From Microstegium vimineum (lineage: Eukaryota > Streptophyta > Magnoliopsida > Poales > Poaceae): a stretch of 64,000 nucleotides of DNA. The notes beneath the pieces are model-generated. The model was not told where the DNA came from, did not search any database, and saw only the letters and a list, made by a program, of their open reading frames with translations. Of the stretch, positions 46,984-58,593 are shown in pieces; position 1 is the stretch's first letter, and each line of letters begins with the position of its first letter. The stretch is from contig CM039139.1 of assembly GCA_022036555.1 (NCBI GenBank), forward strand, positions 13,237,689-13,301,688. The letters run 5' to 3'. Made by a program: the position numbers and the translations under genes.

Positions 46984-48741
46984 CTGATCAACAAAGAGAG
47001 CACTGACCAGAGCTAACTGTTAAAACTACTGTCACAAACCAACTGCAAGAACCACTGACAAGAATCAACTGTCACAAGCACCACTGTCACTAATCAATCA
47101 CAACTGTTAAGAGAGGCTTGCCAAGCCACTGGACTGAACCTTCTGAGGCTTTGCCTTAATCCATACTCGTGATCTTTGCCCCGAGTTTATACTGCCACTG
47201 CTGCTGCTAGAAAGAATTAGATAGAAAATTATATAAGCATATATAATTCTAGAGACGAGATACCGTATAGAAGCAAGCATCTAGATAAGAGATAGAATGA
47301 AACACTGCCAAGGTACCTAAGGTAAATGAGCATATCTAATCAGAGCAACTCAAGCACCAAAACACACTCCACGAGGATGAATTGCCAACTGTGAGTATCA
47401 ATTGACAAGAGAATTTAGTGAATTGGAGATTGGATTGAAATGACTAAGGCATGGAGTGATCGATAGCTAGACAAATCGCTAAAACCATGATCAACGAACA
47501 TACCCTAGAGGACAAAGAGGTGATGACGAAGATCGAAGACGAGGAGAAGCGTCGACGAAATCCCAAACCCTAGGTTTTGGACAAACCCAAAGGGGGGGGA
47601 CAACTTCTCGGTTGGCAAGTGGAGGAGAGCAGGGGTGGTGCTTGTTCGCCGGTGAGATGGATCCTCGACGGTGAGCTTTGGCGGCGGCGAATGGCGGCGG
47701 TGGTGGTGCTATGGCGGCGCTGCTCTGCTGGGAGAAGGCGAGGGCGCGAGGAGCAGAGCTAGTAGGGGAAATGTGTGGTGGAGCTAGGGAGGTGCTCCGG
47801 AGAGGTGCTCACCGGCGGCGAGAGCAGCGTGGACGAGCGCACGGGCGAAGCGGCGGAGCACAGGAGGAGGCGCGGAGTACGGATGGTGGAGAAGAAACAC
47901 CGAGAGAAACAACCGATGCGGGGGAGTTATCACAAAATTTCAGAGTGTCGGACCACTTGTCATGGTCCGGTGGAGTGTCCGGTGGAGTGGTCCGATGGTT
48001 TGAGAAGAAATAAGATTCAACACAGTAAGGGACCGACCTCTGGACTAGAGCATCGGACGACGCGTCGGACTAACTGAAGGAGTCCGATGGTCCTTTGACT
48101 GAACTGTTTGGCGCTGACTGAGGCACCAGACCTTTGAGGCATGGTCCGGAGGACCGTCGGACGAGTGGTCTGACGGGATTCTGTGGTTGGAGGAGATTAC
48201 GCAGAGAGGGATAGAGCGTCGGACCACTTGGCATCGGACCAAGCAGAGTGGTCTGGAGGGTAGTCCGATGCTCAATTTGCTTTGAATTTTCCTATTTTTC
48301 TCTCCAATCTTTTCTCTTAGCCAAGTACCAACACAAAAGAGCAAAAATAAACACTTGTTGGACCTGGCATAAGAACCATCTCTCAAACCCTCAATTTAGA
48401 AGTAGTTTGTCATAGGCTAGAATTAGTTTTCATAGGAAAATAGATCAAGAAAACTCCAAGGATCACCATAGGGGCACAAGAGGGGTATTAGCTGCAGCTA
48501 GAGCTTTGAATGCTCCCCCTAAGTAACGAGCCTATAGGATGATCAAGCTTAACCGAAAAGAAACGACGAAGCAACACACATGCATATGCTATGCAATACG
48601 GAATTTGAATCTAGGTTGCTTGCAAGTTTAAACCGCGGTTAAGCTTTGTCACATGCTTTGAGGGCGGTTATCTCAACCGCGTTAGCCAAGCCTATGTGCA
48701 TTACCAAATTAAACATGTTAAATTACAAATAAATGCATGGT
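46984..48741 (-). promoter_or_regulatory. Spacer between pol and third ORF with promoter-like and UTR-like features
   Basis: Read on the minus strand: the 3' noncoding part of pol with a PPT-like ttagggggagca (about 48520); then at 48265-47945 an array of about a dozen TCGGAC / GTCCGA / TCCGGA motifs like that in the LTR U3; then a CpG-rich stretch (47935-47640) resembling a plant gene 5' UTR, including aaccctagg (47571); then a possible intron start (agggtatg) and an AT-rich leader to the third-ORF ATG. I infer a separate promoter and spliced leader for the third ORF. No TATA box can be assigned firmly. Confidence 0.45.
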
Positions 48742-51700
48742 TCACACAATCTCAATTTTTTTAGTGAAGTTTGAGTGATCAAGCACATTCAACTCGCTTC
48801 TCAACCTACAAAAGGTTGTTTCATCGAGTGGTTTTGTGAAGATATCCGCCAATTGATCTTCGCTCTTAACTCCAACTAGTGTGATGTCTTTCCTAGCCAC
48901 ATGATCTCTAAGAAAGTGATGGCGAATATCTATGTGCTTGGTGCGAGAGTGTTGAACCGGGTTGTTAGCAAGCTTTACGGCGCTTTCATTATCACACAAA
49001 AGGGGAACATCTTTTAAAACAACACCATAATCAAGAAGTGTTTGGGTCCTGTATAAGATTTGTGCACAACTTGCTCCCATGGCAATGTATTTCGCCTCAG
49101 CGGTTGACAATGTCACACTGTTTTGCTTCTTTAAGGACCAAGAAACAAGTGATCTTCCTAGCATGTGGCACCCGTCGGAGGTACTCTTCCTATCAACCTT
49201 ACACCCGGCATAATCTGAATCGGAATAGCCAACTAGTTGGAAGGGGGCTCCTTTGGGATACCAAAGACCCATGCTAGGGGTGTGCCTTATGTACCTAAGG
49301 ATTCTTTTAACCGCATAGAGATGCGACTCCTTAGGGCTTGCTTGGAACCTAGCACACATACACACACTAAACATGATATCCGGCCTAGATGCGGTGAGGT
49401 AAAGTAAACTACCGATCATAGAACGATAGAGAGTTTGATCAATTGGTTTACCTCCCTCATCAAGGTCGAGATGTCCATTAGTAGGCATTGGGGTCTTGAT
49501 TGGCTTGCAATCCTCCATCTTGAACTTCTTAAGTAGATCATGAGTGTACTTTTCTTGAGAGATGAAGGTCCCTTCTCTCATTTGCTTCACTTGAAAGCCA
49601 AGGAAGAAGGTTACCTCGCCAATCATTGACATCTCAAACTCCTTGGACATCAAGTCACCCAACTCCTTGCAATGGTCTTGGTTTGTTGACCCAAATATAA
49701 TGTCATCGACATATACTTGGCAAACGAAGATCTCTCCATTAAGCTTCTTGGTGAATAGTGTTGTGTCGACGATCCCAATCTTGAAACCCTTCTTGAGTAG
49801 GAAGTCTCTTATCCTCTCATACCAAGCTCTTGGAGCTTGCTTCAATTTGTAGAGTGCCTTGGACAACCTATACACATGATTAGGCAAGTTTGGGTCTTCA
49901 AACCCGAGAGGTTGTGAGACATAGACAAGTTCATTGATGAAACCATTTAAGAAAGCGCTCTTCACATCCATTTGAAAGAGTTTCATTTTGTGATGTGAAG
50001 CATACGCCAAAAGGATACGGATGGCTTCAAGTCTTGCAACCGGAGCAAAGGTCTCTCCAAAATCGAGTCCTTCTACTTGAGAGAACCCCTTTGCCACCAA
50101 TCTTGCCTTGTTCCTTACAACCACGCCTTGATCATCTTGCTTGTTCCTAAACACCCACTTGGTACCAATGATTCTTGCATCCTTTGGCTTCTATTCAAGT
50201 GTCCACACTTGGTTCCGTGTGAAGTTGTTGAGTTCTTCATGCATGGCATTCACCCAATCTGGATCCACAAGTGCTTCTTCAACACTAGTAGGCTCAACAA
50301 AGGAAACAAATGAGTAATGTTCAACATAAGATGCAAGTCTAGAGCGAGTCATAACTCCCTTTGATGGACTCCCTATAATTTGATCATGGGGGTGAGCTTG
50401 AAGAATAGGTGTTGATCTTCTATTTGTCTCTTGAGGGGGATGTGGTGCTTCAACATTGCTTGCTTCGGCCTCGGCTTGATCTTGAGGGATGTGAGTGTCT
50501 TCTCGAGCTTCCCTCACTTGATCTTCTTCATCAACTTGAGGTGTGCGAGGTGGAGAAGGATCTTGATTTGCTTCATCTTCGACTTCTTCCACTTCTTGCA
50601 GGTTGATAGCACCAATTGGCATATTCTTGATTGCCTCCCTCAAGGGTTCATCACCTACATCAATATCCTCAAGCGCTCCCTGGGAGCCATTAGTTTCATC
50701 AAATTCCAAGTCATATGTTTCTTTAACTAAGCCGGTGGCTTTGTTAAATACACGGTATGCCTTGGATTTAAGTGAATATCCAACAAGGAAACCAATGTCA
50801 CACCACCGTTGGAATTTACCCAAGTGTTGACGCTTCTTGTAGATGTACACTTTGCAACCAAACACCCGGAAGAATGAAATATCCGGCTTCTTCCCATTGA
50901 CAAGCTCATAGGGGGTCTTCTTTAATAGCCTTTGGACGAAGAGACGGTTTGCCGCATAGCAAGCGGTGTTGATTGCCTCCGCCCAAAACTTCTCCGGAGT
51001 GTTGTACTCATCAAGCATAGACCTTGCTAGAGTTATGAGCGTCCGGTTCTTCCTCTCTACAACACCATTTTGTTGTGGAGTATATGTGGTGGATACCTCA
51101 TGCTTGATCCCCACTTCATCACAATAATCTTCAATCTTTGTGTTCACAAATTCGGTGCCATTGTCACTTCTAATCTTCTTGATCTTCACATCAAATTCAT
51201 TTTGAGCTCTTGTAGCAAACTTCTTGAATATAGCGGTTGTCTCTCCCTTGTCTTGAAGAAAGAACACCCAAGTGTATCTAGAGTAGTCATCAACTACCAC
51301 TAAGCAAAAGAGATTGCCTCCAAGACTAGCATAGGTGGTAGGACCAAATAAGTCCATGTGGAGTAGCTCTAGAACCCTTGAGGTTGACATGAAAGCTTTG
51401 GTGGGATGGGTGTTGGCCACTTGTTTGCCGGCTTGACATGCACTACACAATTTATCCTTCTCGAACACCACATCCTTCACACCTCTAACCAGCTCCTTCT
51501 TGAAAAGTTTCTTCAAAGTTGGCATGCCCACATGAGCTAATCTTCTATGCCAAAGCCAACCCAAAGAATTCTTGGAGAATAGACAAGTTTGCAATTCGGC
51601 TTCATTTGAGGTGAAATCCACTAAGTAGAGGTTGTTGTGCCGAAACCCTTTGAATATCATTGATGATTCTTCAATCTTGGTCACAATCACCTCGGTTGGA

Positions 51701-51978
51701 GTGAATAGACAATGGAATCCAAGATCACAAAGTTGACCCACGGAAAGCAAGTTGAAGCTTAGAGATTTCACTAGCAAGACATTTGATATTGATTGATCAT
51801 TGGAGATTGCCACTTTGCCTAGACCTTGTACTTTAGCTTTTGAATTGTCCCCAAAGGTAATCTTGTCTTGCCCTTCACAATCTTCCTCTAGTGTGGTGAA
51901 CATCCGGGAGTCACCGGTCATATGTTGAGTGCAACCACTATCAACCACCCAATGACTTCCACTGGTCTTGTAGTTCAC
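48742..51978 (-). pseudogene. pol: SIRE Copia pol (PR-INT-RT-RH), one in-frame stop
   Basis: Protease: WVVDSGCTQHMTG right after the gag/pol junction. Integrase: WHRRLAHVGMPTL with CSAC zinc residues; core HMDLFGPTTY, RSDNGTEF and GVVERKNRTL; FRVFGCKVYI follows. Reverse transcriptase from about 50150, with QMDVKSAFLNG and YVDDIIF at about 49702-49715. RNase H with SDSDYAGCKVDRKS and STAEAKYIA (the family usually has STAEAEYIA, so one Glu is changed). The stop is at 48742. A TAG near 50191 separates integrase from reverse transcriptase; otherwise the frame is open for more than 1000 codons. Gag and pol are separated by a stop and short linker (51979-52023), as often in SIRE elements. Confidence 0.9.
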
Positions 51979-52023
51979 CTACACACAAGCAACTTGGAGT
52001 TAAGCTTGTTGTTTGGGAACCCC

Positions 52024-54408
52024 CTAAGTGCGGGGCCCCATTGCCTTGTCAACCAACTCCTTAGCAACCCAAAAATGCCTAGGCTTGTTCTTCATTGGTG
52101 GACCAAGAAACACCACAAGTTGTCTACCCTTGGAATCTTTGTTGATGACATAGTGAGCATCATGAGCAAATGGCCTAGTGTGCTTGGGCAAGGTCTTGAG
52201 AGGTGGAGTCTTGCATTGAAACTCGAAGTGACCAATTTGTCCACATCCAAAGCACCTCTTAGACTTGGGCTTTGGCTTCTCTTGATTGTAGCCATTGTAC
52301 TTGTTCTTGTAGTAGTTCTTGGCTTCAATCTTGACCTTGGCCTTCATCACTTGATTTTCCTTGAACCCTATACCGGTCTTGTCATTCTTCATGACGGTGT
52401 TCATCAATAGCTCACTTTGAAGGTTGTGACCCTTGGTGAACCTTTCAAGGCCACTTGTAAGCTTGGTCTTGTCATTCTTGAGCTTGGCAATTTCTTCTCT
52501 AAGAGAGTTGATCAAGGTGATAGCATCTTTGTCTTCTTGAGCCGACTTGATGACAATAGGCTTTTTGCACTTGAGGTAGATTAGCTCTTCCTTGAGCTTT
52601 GAGTTCTCATCCCTCATCTTGACATAGTCATCATACTTGTCGGCTTCTACAACTCTCTTTCCCTTGCACTTAGCACTTTGCTCAAGAGCCACATCATCAA
52701 GCTCGATTTCACAAGAGGTAGTACTTGCACACTTAGCACATGGGTTAGTAGCAACATGTGTGGCAAGATCTTGAGTAAGCAATTCATTTGCTACCACTAG
52801 TGTGCCATGATCACTTTTCACTTGGTTGTAGTCATCTTTTAGCAAGTTATACCTTGTATGGAGCTCTTGGGATGACCTCTCAAGCTTATCATGTTTCTCA
52901 TTAGCTTTCTTAAGAGAGGCTTTGAGCTCCCTAGTGCTAGATGTGAGAGAATTGATCTCAAGCTTCAAATCATCATTAGCACTAGACAGGGCATCAAGCT
53001 TAGCATGCAAGTTGTCTTTGATCTCAAGAAGTTTGTCATTTTTACCTTTATACTTCCTTATGATGCTAGAGTACTTGTTGCAAATTTTAATTAGCTCATC
53101 ATAGGATGGTGTGTCATCATCATCACTTTCACTACCACTTGAGTCACCACTATCATCATCATCCTCTTTTTGTACCTTCTTGTCACCTTTAGCCATGAGG
53201 CATAGGTGTGTAGAGGATGAGCCCGACGATGAAGGAGGAGGTGGCGGTGGAATAGAAGAACCAATCACCAAGGCGGCCACCTTCTCTTCTTCACTATCAT
53301 CATCGGAGAAGTCACTTGAATCATCAATATCGGTGAGCCAATCACCCACAATGTAAGCCTTGCCATCCTTCTTCTTCTTGTGGAAGTTGAAGTTCTTCTT
53401 CTTCTTGTATGGCTTGTCTTGCTTCTTGTCATCATCACTTGAGTCATCATTGCCGCTCTTGTTCTTCTTGAAGTTCTTGAACTTGTTGTTCTTGATCTTG
53501 TCTTTCTTCTCTTCGGGGCAAGCATGAGCTAGATGACCAAGAGTGCCGCAATTGTAGCACTTCATTTGGGAGATTGGCTTCCTTGAAGAGCTTGTGAAGA
53601 ATTTCTTATTCTTTGAGTCAAACTTGAATCCATTCTTGTTTAGCCTCTTCAACATCTTGGTGGTTTTCTTCACCATAAGAGCGATGTTGTCTTCATCATC
53701 ATCATCATCATCACTTGCACTCTCAAGTACATATTGAATCTTGCACTTCTCCTTGGAAGATGCCTTGAGAGCCAAGTCCTTCTTCTCCTCCTTCTCTTTC
53801 TTCTTAGAGGAAGATGAACTTCCATCATTGATCTTTATGTACATCTCATGAGCATTGATCTTGCCCAAAACTTGTGTTGGGGTAGTTGTGGAGAGATCGC
53901 CTTGATGAAGGACCGTGACGATGTGGTTATACTTGTCTATTGGTAAGACACAAAGTATCTTGCACACCACATCGGCCGGTGTCATTTGAGTAAGCCCAAG
54001 GCCATTCAACTCCTCTACAAGCACATTCAAGCGAGAATACATTTCATTAGCATTTTCATGAGATAGCATGGTAAAAGAGTTCATCTTAGCAATGATGAGG
54101 TGATAGCGCTCTTCTCTTTCACATTTGGTGCCCTCGTGTAGAGCACAAATGTTTGTCCAAATCTCATGCGCGGTTTTGCAATTCCGCACACGGTTGAACA
54201 CATCCTTGCAAATGCCACAGAAAAGAATGTTCTTAGCCTTAGCATTGTTCTTCTCAAAGAAGGGATCATCGGCGAACACCGATCCGCCTATGGTGGCGGC
54301 TTTGTGAACGCCGACATCCACGGCCTCAAGGTAGGCCTCCATCCGCACTTTCCAATAACGAAAGTCATCCCCATCAAACATGGGTGGCGGTCCATCCCCA
54401 TGAGACAT
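52024..54408 (-). CDS. gag: SIRE Copia Gag, open reading frame intact
   Basis: 794 codons from MSHGDGPPPMFDGDDF to a stop at 52024, with no interruption. An N-terminal DUF4219-like start and a UBN2-type Gag domain (residues about 10-200; WKVRMEAYLEAV, YSRLNVLVEELN) come first. A CCHC knuckle CYNCGTLGHLAHAC lies at about 283-296, then Asp/Ser/Lys-rich low complexity and a long coiled coil at about 440-560. A second knuckle, CFGCGQIGHFEFQC, lies at about 718-731. A large Gag with two separated knuckles fits the SIRE/Maximus lineage. It would form cytoplasmic particles and bind element RNA. It is the best-preserved reading frame in the window. The start is the first ATG after the PBS. Confidence 0.9.
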   Translation of the reverse strand: MSHGDGPPPMFDGDDFRYWKVRMEAYLEAVDVGVHKAATIGGSVFADDPFFEKNNAKAKNILFCGICKDVFNRVRNCKTAHEIWTNICALHEGTKCEREERYHLIIAKMNSFTMLSHENANEMYSRLNVLVEELNGLGLTQMTPADVVCKILCVLPIDKYNHIVTVLHQGDLSTTTPTQVLGKINAHEMYIKINDGSSSSSKKKEKEEKKDLALKASSKEKCKIQYVLESASDDDDDDEDNIALMVKKTTKMLKRLNKNGFKFDSKNKKFFTSSSRKPISQMKCYNCGTLGHLAHACPEEKKDKIKNNKFKNFKKNKSGNDDSSDDDKKQDKPYKKKKNFNFHKKKKDGKAYIVGDWLTDIDDSSDFSDDDSEEEKVAALVIGSSIPPPPPPSSSGSSSTHLCLMAKGDKKVQKEDDDDSGDSSGSESDDDDTPSYDELIKICNKYSSIIRKYKGKNDKLLEIKDNLHAKLDALSSANDDLKLEINSLTSSTRELKASLKKANEKHDKLERSSQELHTRYNLLKDDYNQVKSDHGTLVVANELLTQDLATHVATNPCAKCASTTSCEIELDDVALEQSAKCKGKRVVEADKYDDYVKMRDENSKLKEELIYLKCKKPIVIKSAQEDKDAITLINSLREEIAKLKNDKTKLTSGLERFTKGHNLQSELLMNTVMKNDKTGIGFKENQVMKAKVKIEAKNYYKNKYNGYNQEKPKPKSKRCFGCGQIGHFEFQCKTPPLKTLPKHTRPFAHDAHYVINKDSKGRQLVVFLGPPMKNKPRHFWVAKELVDKAMGPRT

Positions 54409-54446
54409 CTTGCTCTAGGCGGTGAAGCCTAATTTAGAGCAACCTT

Positions 54447-54458
54447 GCTCTGATACCA
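54447..54458 (-). promoter_or_regulatory. Primer-binding site (initiator Met-tRNA type)
   Basis: On the minus strand TGGTATCAGAGC, two bases from the LTR end at 54461. This is the standard Copia site complementary to the 3' end of initiator methionine tRNA and proves minus-strand orientation. Confidence 0.9.
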
Positions 54459-54460
54459 AT

Positions 54461-56167
54461 TGAAAGGGTCAAGATGCCCAAGAGGGGGGGTGAATTGGGC
54501 TTGTTTTAAATTTCTAAAGCAAATATGAAAACCTATCAAATGCCAATCACCCCCTAGTGCCTATCGGTCGTGTGTCCTAGCTAGAAAGCGGTAGCAGTTC
54601 ATGGAATTGAAAAACAACCTAAGCAATTCTAGTAGCAACGGAAAGAACAAGACGGAATGTAATGCGGAAATGTAAAGAGCTAGGGAAAAGGAATTCTCAT
54701 TGACACAACGACGTTTTCCCGAGGTATCGAGGTGTCGACACCCCCCCTAGTCCTCGTTGGAGCACCTCGCAAGGTATTGCTCCCCTATACCCGCGCAAGG
54801 GTAGAGTGCTCTCTACGGGCTGATTCTTCGCCACTCCGGCTCGGTGAATCGCCCACAACCGATCACAGAAGCTTGGAGAAGGGCCGCCAACAATCTTCAC
54901 GGCGATCACCTTCCTCCGATCACCACCAAACCGTCTAGGTGCTGTCAAACACCAAGAGTAACAAGCACAAGACCTTCACTTGACCACGACAAGGCTAGGA
55001 AAGTGGATGGATGCACACAAGTCACTACTAATCACTCTAGGAGGGAAGAACAAGATGAACTCTCTCAAATCTCTCCCTCTCTAGGCACTTGGCTCTCCAA
55101 GGGTTCTCTCAAGGTGTAACCAGCTGAAACAAAGGCCAAGAGTAGTCCTAAGGACGAGGAGGGCAACTATAAATAGTCCCCACCTCTAAAACTAGCCGTT
55201 AATTGCTTTTTCTCTTTTCTGCGTATGCGTCGGACTAGTCCGGAGTGCACACCACCGGACCATAACACCTGGTCCGGAGCTCACTCTCAGTTCAAACTCA
55301 TCTGAAAAACAGGCACCTCCGGACTACTTGCCATAGTCCGGTGCACTGGTCTGACGCGCTGGTCCGGAGCCAGGGTGCTCACTGAGTAAAAACTCATTCT
55401 CTTCTTCGAACCTCTGGACCACTCTCCTTGGTCCGGAGCCCTGGTCCGATGCTCAGGTCCGGAGCCAGGGAGCTCACTGCAAGGAACCAACCTTCTGTCT
55501 TGAAGAGTCGGACTAGCCGTCGGACTCACCGTCGGACTAGTCCGGAGCTTTCTCTTAGGCTGTCTCTCTCTCTGACAAGAGCCATCGGACCACTCGCCTA
55601 TGGTCCGACGCTCTCCAGACAGGTGGTCCGGAGCTTACTCTCTGAACATTTTCCTACGACAAGGACCGTCGGACCACTTTCCTTGGTCCGACGCCTACTA
55701 GGCAGACTGGTCCGGAGCCTCTTTCTCCCCTGTTTCAACTATTTTCACTAAGTCTTTTCTAGGGGTTTTGCTCCTACCATTTCTAGGGTTAATCAAGGGC
55801 TGATAGCAAGGTCTCTAGGACTAGTTGTGACAAGTGTGCACACACCAACTGTCCCAAACTCTCCTAGGTCAAGCTACTAACCTCATACCCCCCTTTATAG
55901 TACGGTCAAAGGAAAAACAAAGTCCTAGCTATACTTAGTGCCCTTCTCAACCTTATGGCACTAAGGACTAGCCTAGTCTTCAACTTGAATCAACATCCTT
56001 TGAAACCAAAACGATTTCCATCTTGGGGGCATGAATATCTATTAAGCTCATTCTTAGCATCACTATTGACCTAACTTATAGTGACTTTGCCTCTGCAAAA
56101 CACACGTTAGTCATAGTGACCTAGCATTGTCGTTAATCGCCTAAACACAAGGGTCCATGATTCTTCA
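54461..56167 (-). repeat. Full SIRE LTR shared by two internal regions
   Basis: 1707 bp; minus strand TGAAGAATCATGG...CTTGACCCTTTCA. A TATA-like tatttata on the minus strand lies at plus 55168-55175. Upstream of it (plus 55225-55715) is an array of TCCGGA/GTCGGAC motifs. A PBS flanks its left edge and a PPT its right edge. The palindrome gtgtgcacac (55834-55843) marks the point where both outer LTR pieces are broken. Confidence 0.9.
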
Positions 56168-56183
56168 ATCTCCCCCTTTTAGG
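56168..56183 (-). promoter_or_regulatory. Polypurine tract of the SIRE element
   Basis: On the minus strand cctaaaagggggagat directly precedes the LTR start TGAAGAATC. It is the plus-strand primer site for the truncated unit on the right. Confidence 0.85.
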
Positions 56184-56636
56184 TGATTGACGACAATACA
56201 AGCTCGAGTAGAGAATAATGAGTGAATTTTGATAAGAGAAAACATGACTTGACATGATATAGGCATGGGTTAGTGATCAGAAAGACATATACATGCCTAA
56301 ACTATTAATGCCATGACAAGCACAGAGGATATGAAATGAGAAAAGTACTTGATTTCAAAAGGATATGCTATAGCCAAAAGATCAGAGATTAGCGCGGAAG
56401 CAATATAGCACAACCAGGTGACATGATATCTATACATAAAGGTCCACACATGTCACACAACCATCAAGTTTAAAACATCACACACATATCATACAATGCA
56501 TAAAGAGGGCAAACGTGATGCATGATGCGATAGAGAATAAAGCACATCAAAAGAATGAATCCTACTAGCTCCCCCTGAAGCTAGCCTACTACTCGACTCT
56601 CCCTCTCCCCCTTTGGCGTCAAGACACCAACAACTA
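56184..56636 (-). other. SIRE 3' noncoding region
   Basis: AT-rich DNA between the end of the third ORF and the PPT. It has a second purine block (minus aaagggggagagggag near 56600). This region is absent next to copy 1 at 44302, where the 4.1-kb LTR-like segment takes its place. Confidence 0.65.
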
Positions 56637-58593
56637 AGCGTCTGGAGACGGCGGAGGGACAGCAGTAGCGGCCTGGGCACGATCAAGAATGGGGAACTCG
56701 TCAAGATCATCATCGTCGTCGTCTGAGTCCTCCCCCTGAGTCTCTGGAGCTGGAAGCGAAACGGTCTGGGGAGACATTGGACGAGAGGCTGATGGGTCTG
56801 CTAACTTTGTTGTTGAAAGGTCTGGAGCTATAGCTGGGGCAGGAGTAGGAGTAGGAGCAACTGCCACTGTCTTTGTCGGTGCCTCTGGGGCGACGGTGTC
56901 TGGTTGTGCCTTGAGCACTGACTCTCCTGGAGTCTCAAGAACCGGGGGCTGCTCAGGCTGATCATGAGTAGACGTAACGACTGTGGCAGCTGTCACAATA
57001 GCAGGGGTAGGTGGAGTCGACACGGCTGGAGCACGACTGTCGTGTGTAGCCTCAGAAGAAGCAACTGAAGAGCGGTGCGGACCAGCTGTCGGTGAAACAA
57101 GTGCGGCCTCAACCTCTGCTACTATCTGCGGACCAGTGGGGGACAACTGCCCTGTGATGTCGCTGAATGACGCTGACAAGTCTCTGGTAGTAGCATCCAT
57201 CGTAGCGGACATCGGCGTGAAACCGGTAGTGAGAGGGGTGAACTGCTGAATCGGGCCTAGAGTGTCCAACCACTACGTGACCTGGGTAGCCGGTGACTGG
57301 AACGGGGTGGTGAGTCCTGCACCCTGAAGTCCACTGGACTGTATGGCTGGGGTGGGAGTGACGGTCTATCCGGCTGAACTGGAAGGGGCCACTGAGGGGC
57401 CAACCGACTGCTGTGGTGCTGCTATCTGACCGACTAACTGAGATGACTGAGTTTGACTCATCATCTGGATCTGACGTGCATCCGGGAACTCAAGAGGAGG
57501 AGCGTCAATCCACTTCATCATATGGGCCATGAAGGCCATGTTCTGCTGCTGGATCTACTGAGACTGGAGCTGCAGACGTTGTGACTCTAGTTGCATAACA
57601 AGCATCTGTCTCTGCATCTCAAAGTGTCGCTCCTCAGACTGTCTTTGCATTTCATCCTGTCTCTGCTGGACCTGAGTGACTGCAGTCACTAAGGAACTCT
57701 GCTGCTCATTAAGAGGATCTAGAATCTTCAGCATCATAGTTTCTGTGGCTGACCCAGAACCACCGGCCTCTGTGTCGTGAGCCCGTGGGGGCATGGTAGG
57801 AACAGGCTGGAAGTCAGCGTCAGAGCTGTCAGAAGAAGTATCCTCAGGAGTAACATCAGCCCCAGTATCAAAGTCACGGAGCTCCTGCTGCTCAATACCT
57901 CGGATCAAATCATCCTGAGTCTCAACATCATCGTGGTCAGCAGGCGCAGTCCATTGCCTGACTAGGCGAAGCACACAGTTCCCAAACTGACTGTCAAAAG
58001 AAGCTAGTACTTTGTACGGTGGGAATGAAGTCGGTGACTGATCAAGCAACGCACGGACTCCGGGATTGGATCCCTCAAGCTCAATATCTAGGATAGAACT
58101 GATCCAATGAGCATAAGGAAACTACTGTCGTGCTCTCATCCCATCAGCAATCACATCCTCAATCTCTGACACTAGAAAATCAGTTATATCAAACGGTGTC
58201 TGAGAGACGAGTGCCTGAAGTAAAAACTATTGCATATTTGTCAGACCCTCCTTATACCCTGTGCGAGGCAGCAGTGTATGCCGTAGTACATCATTCAGGC
58301 GACGAACAGTGGGGCGGAGCTCTGCCGGGTTACGACGAGAACCCTCTGCGAAAGGTGGCTTGAAGAGAGGAGCAACCTCCTGAACTGTCAAAGTACGACC
58401 ACCACGAGCTCGGCGAGGCACAGAGACTCCTCTATAGCAATCATAGTGAAGGTTGAGCTCTCCGGCTGTTTGGGTGAGGTGTAGTATCTCTCTGAGACGA
58501 GTCACATAGAGCCTGTAACGCTCTCCTCTGAAAGTATACTGAAGAAAGTTGTGCTCCGGATCAATCCAGACTGTAGCATAGAACTCCCTGACC
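56637..58593 (-). pseudogene. SIRE third ORF, copy 2, 5'-truncated
   Basis: Collinear with about 44310-46272 of copy 1. It starts (minus strand) inside the WVREFYA region and runs through the acidic, Gln-rich coiled-coil and Pro/Thr/Ala-rich parts. Stops at about 57556 (QSQ*) and 57365 (SAG*) are shared with copy 1, so they predate the duplication. Others differ: copy 2 has TAG at about 57274 where copy 1 keeps CAG, and copy 2 keeps CAA at about 58463 where copy 1 has TAG. The 5' end joins LTR sequence at the microhomology caccaac (58594-58600). Confidence 0.75.

Noticed and set aside
50188..50194. TAG in SIRE pol as programmed readthrough
   Set aside because: It lies between integrase and reverse transcriptase, not at a known readthrough site, and matches the decay pattern elsewhere.
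56637..58593. Third ORF as a host gene with a paralogue at 44302
   Set aside because: Both copies sit between SIRE pol/LTR parts, beside PPT and LTR, so they belong to the element.
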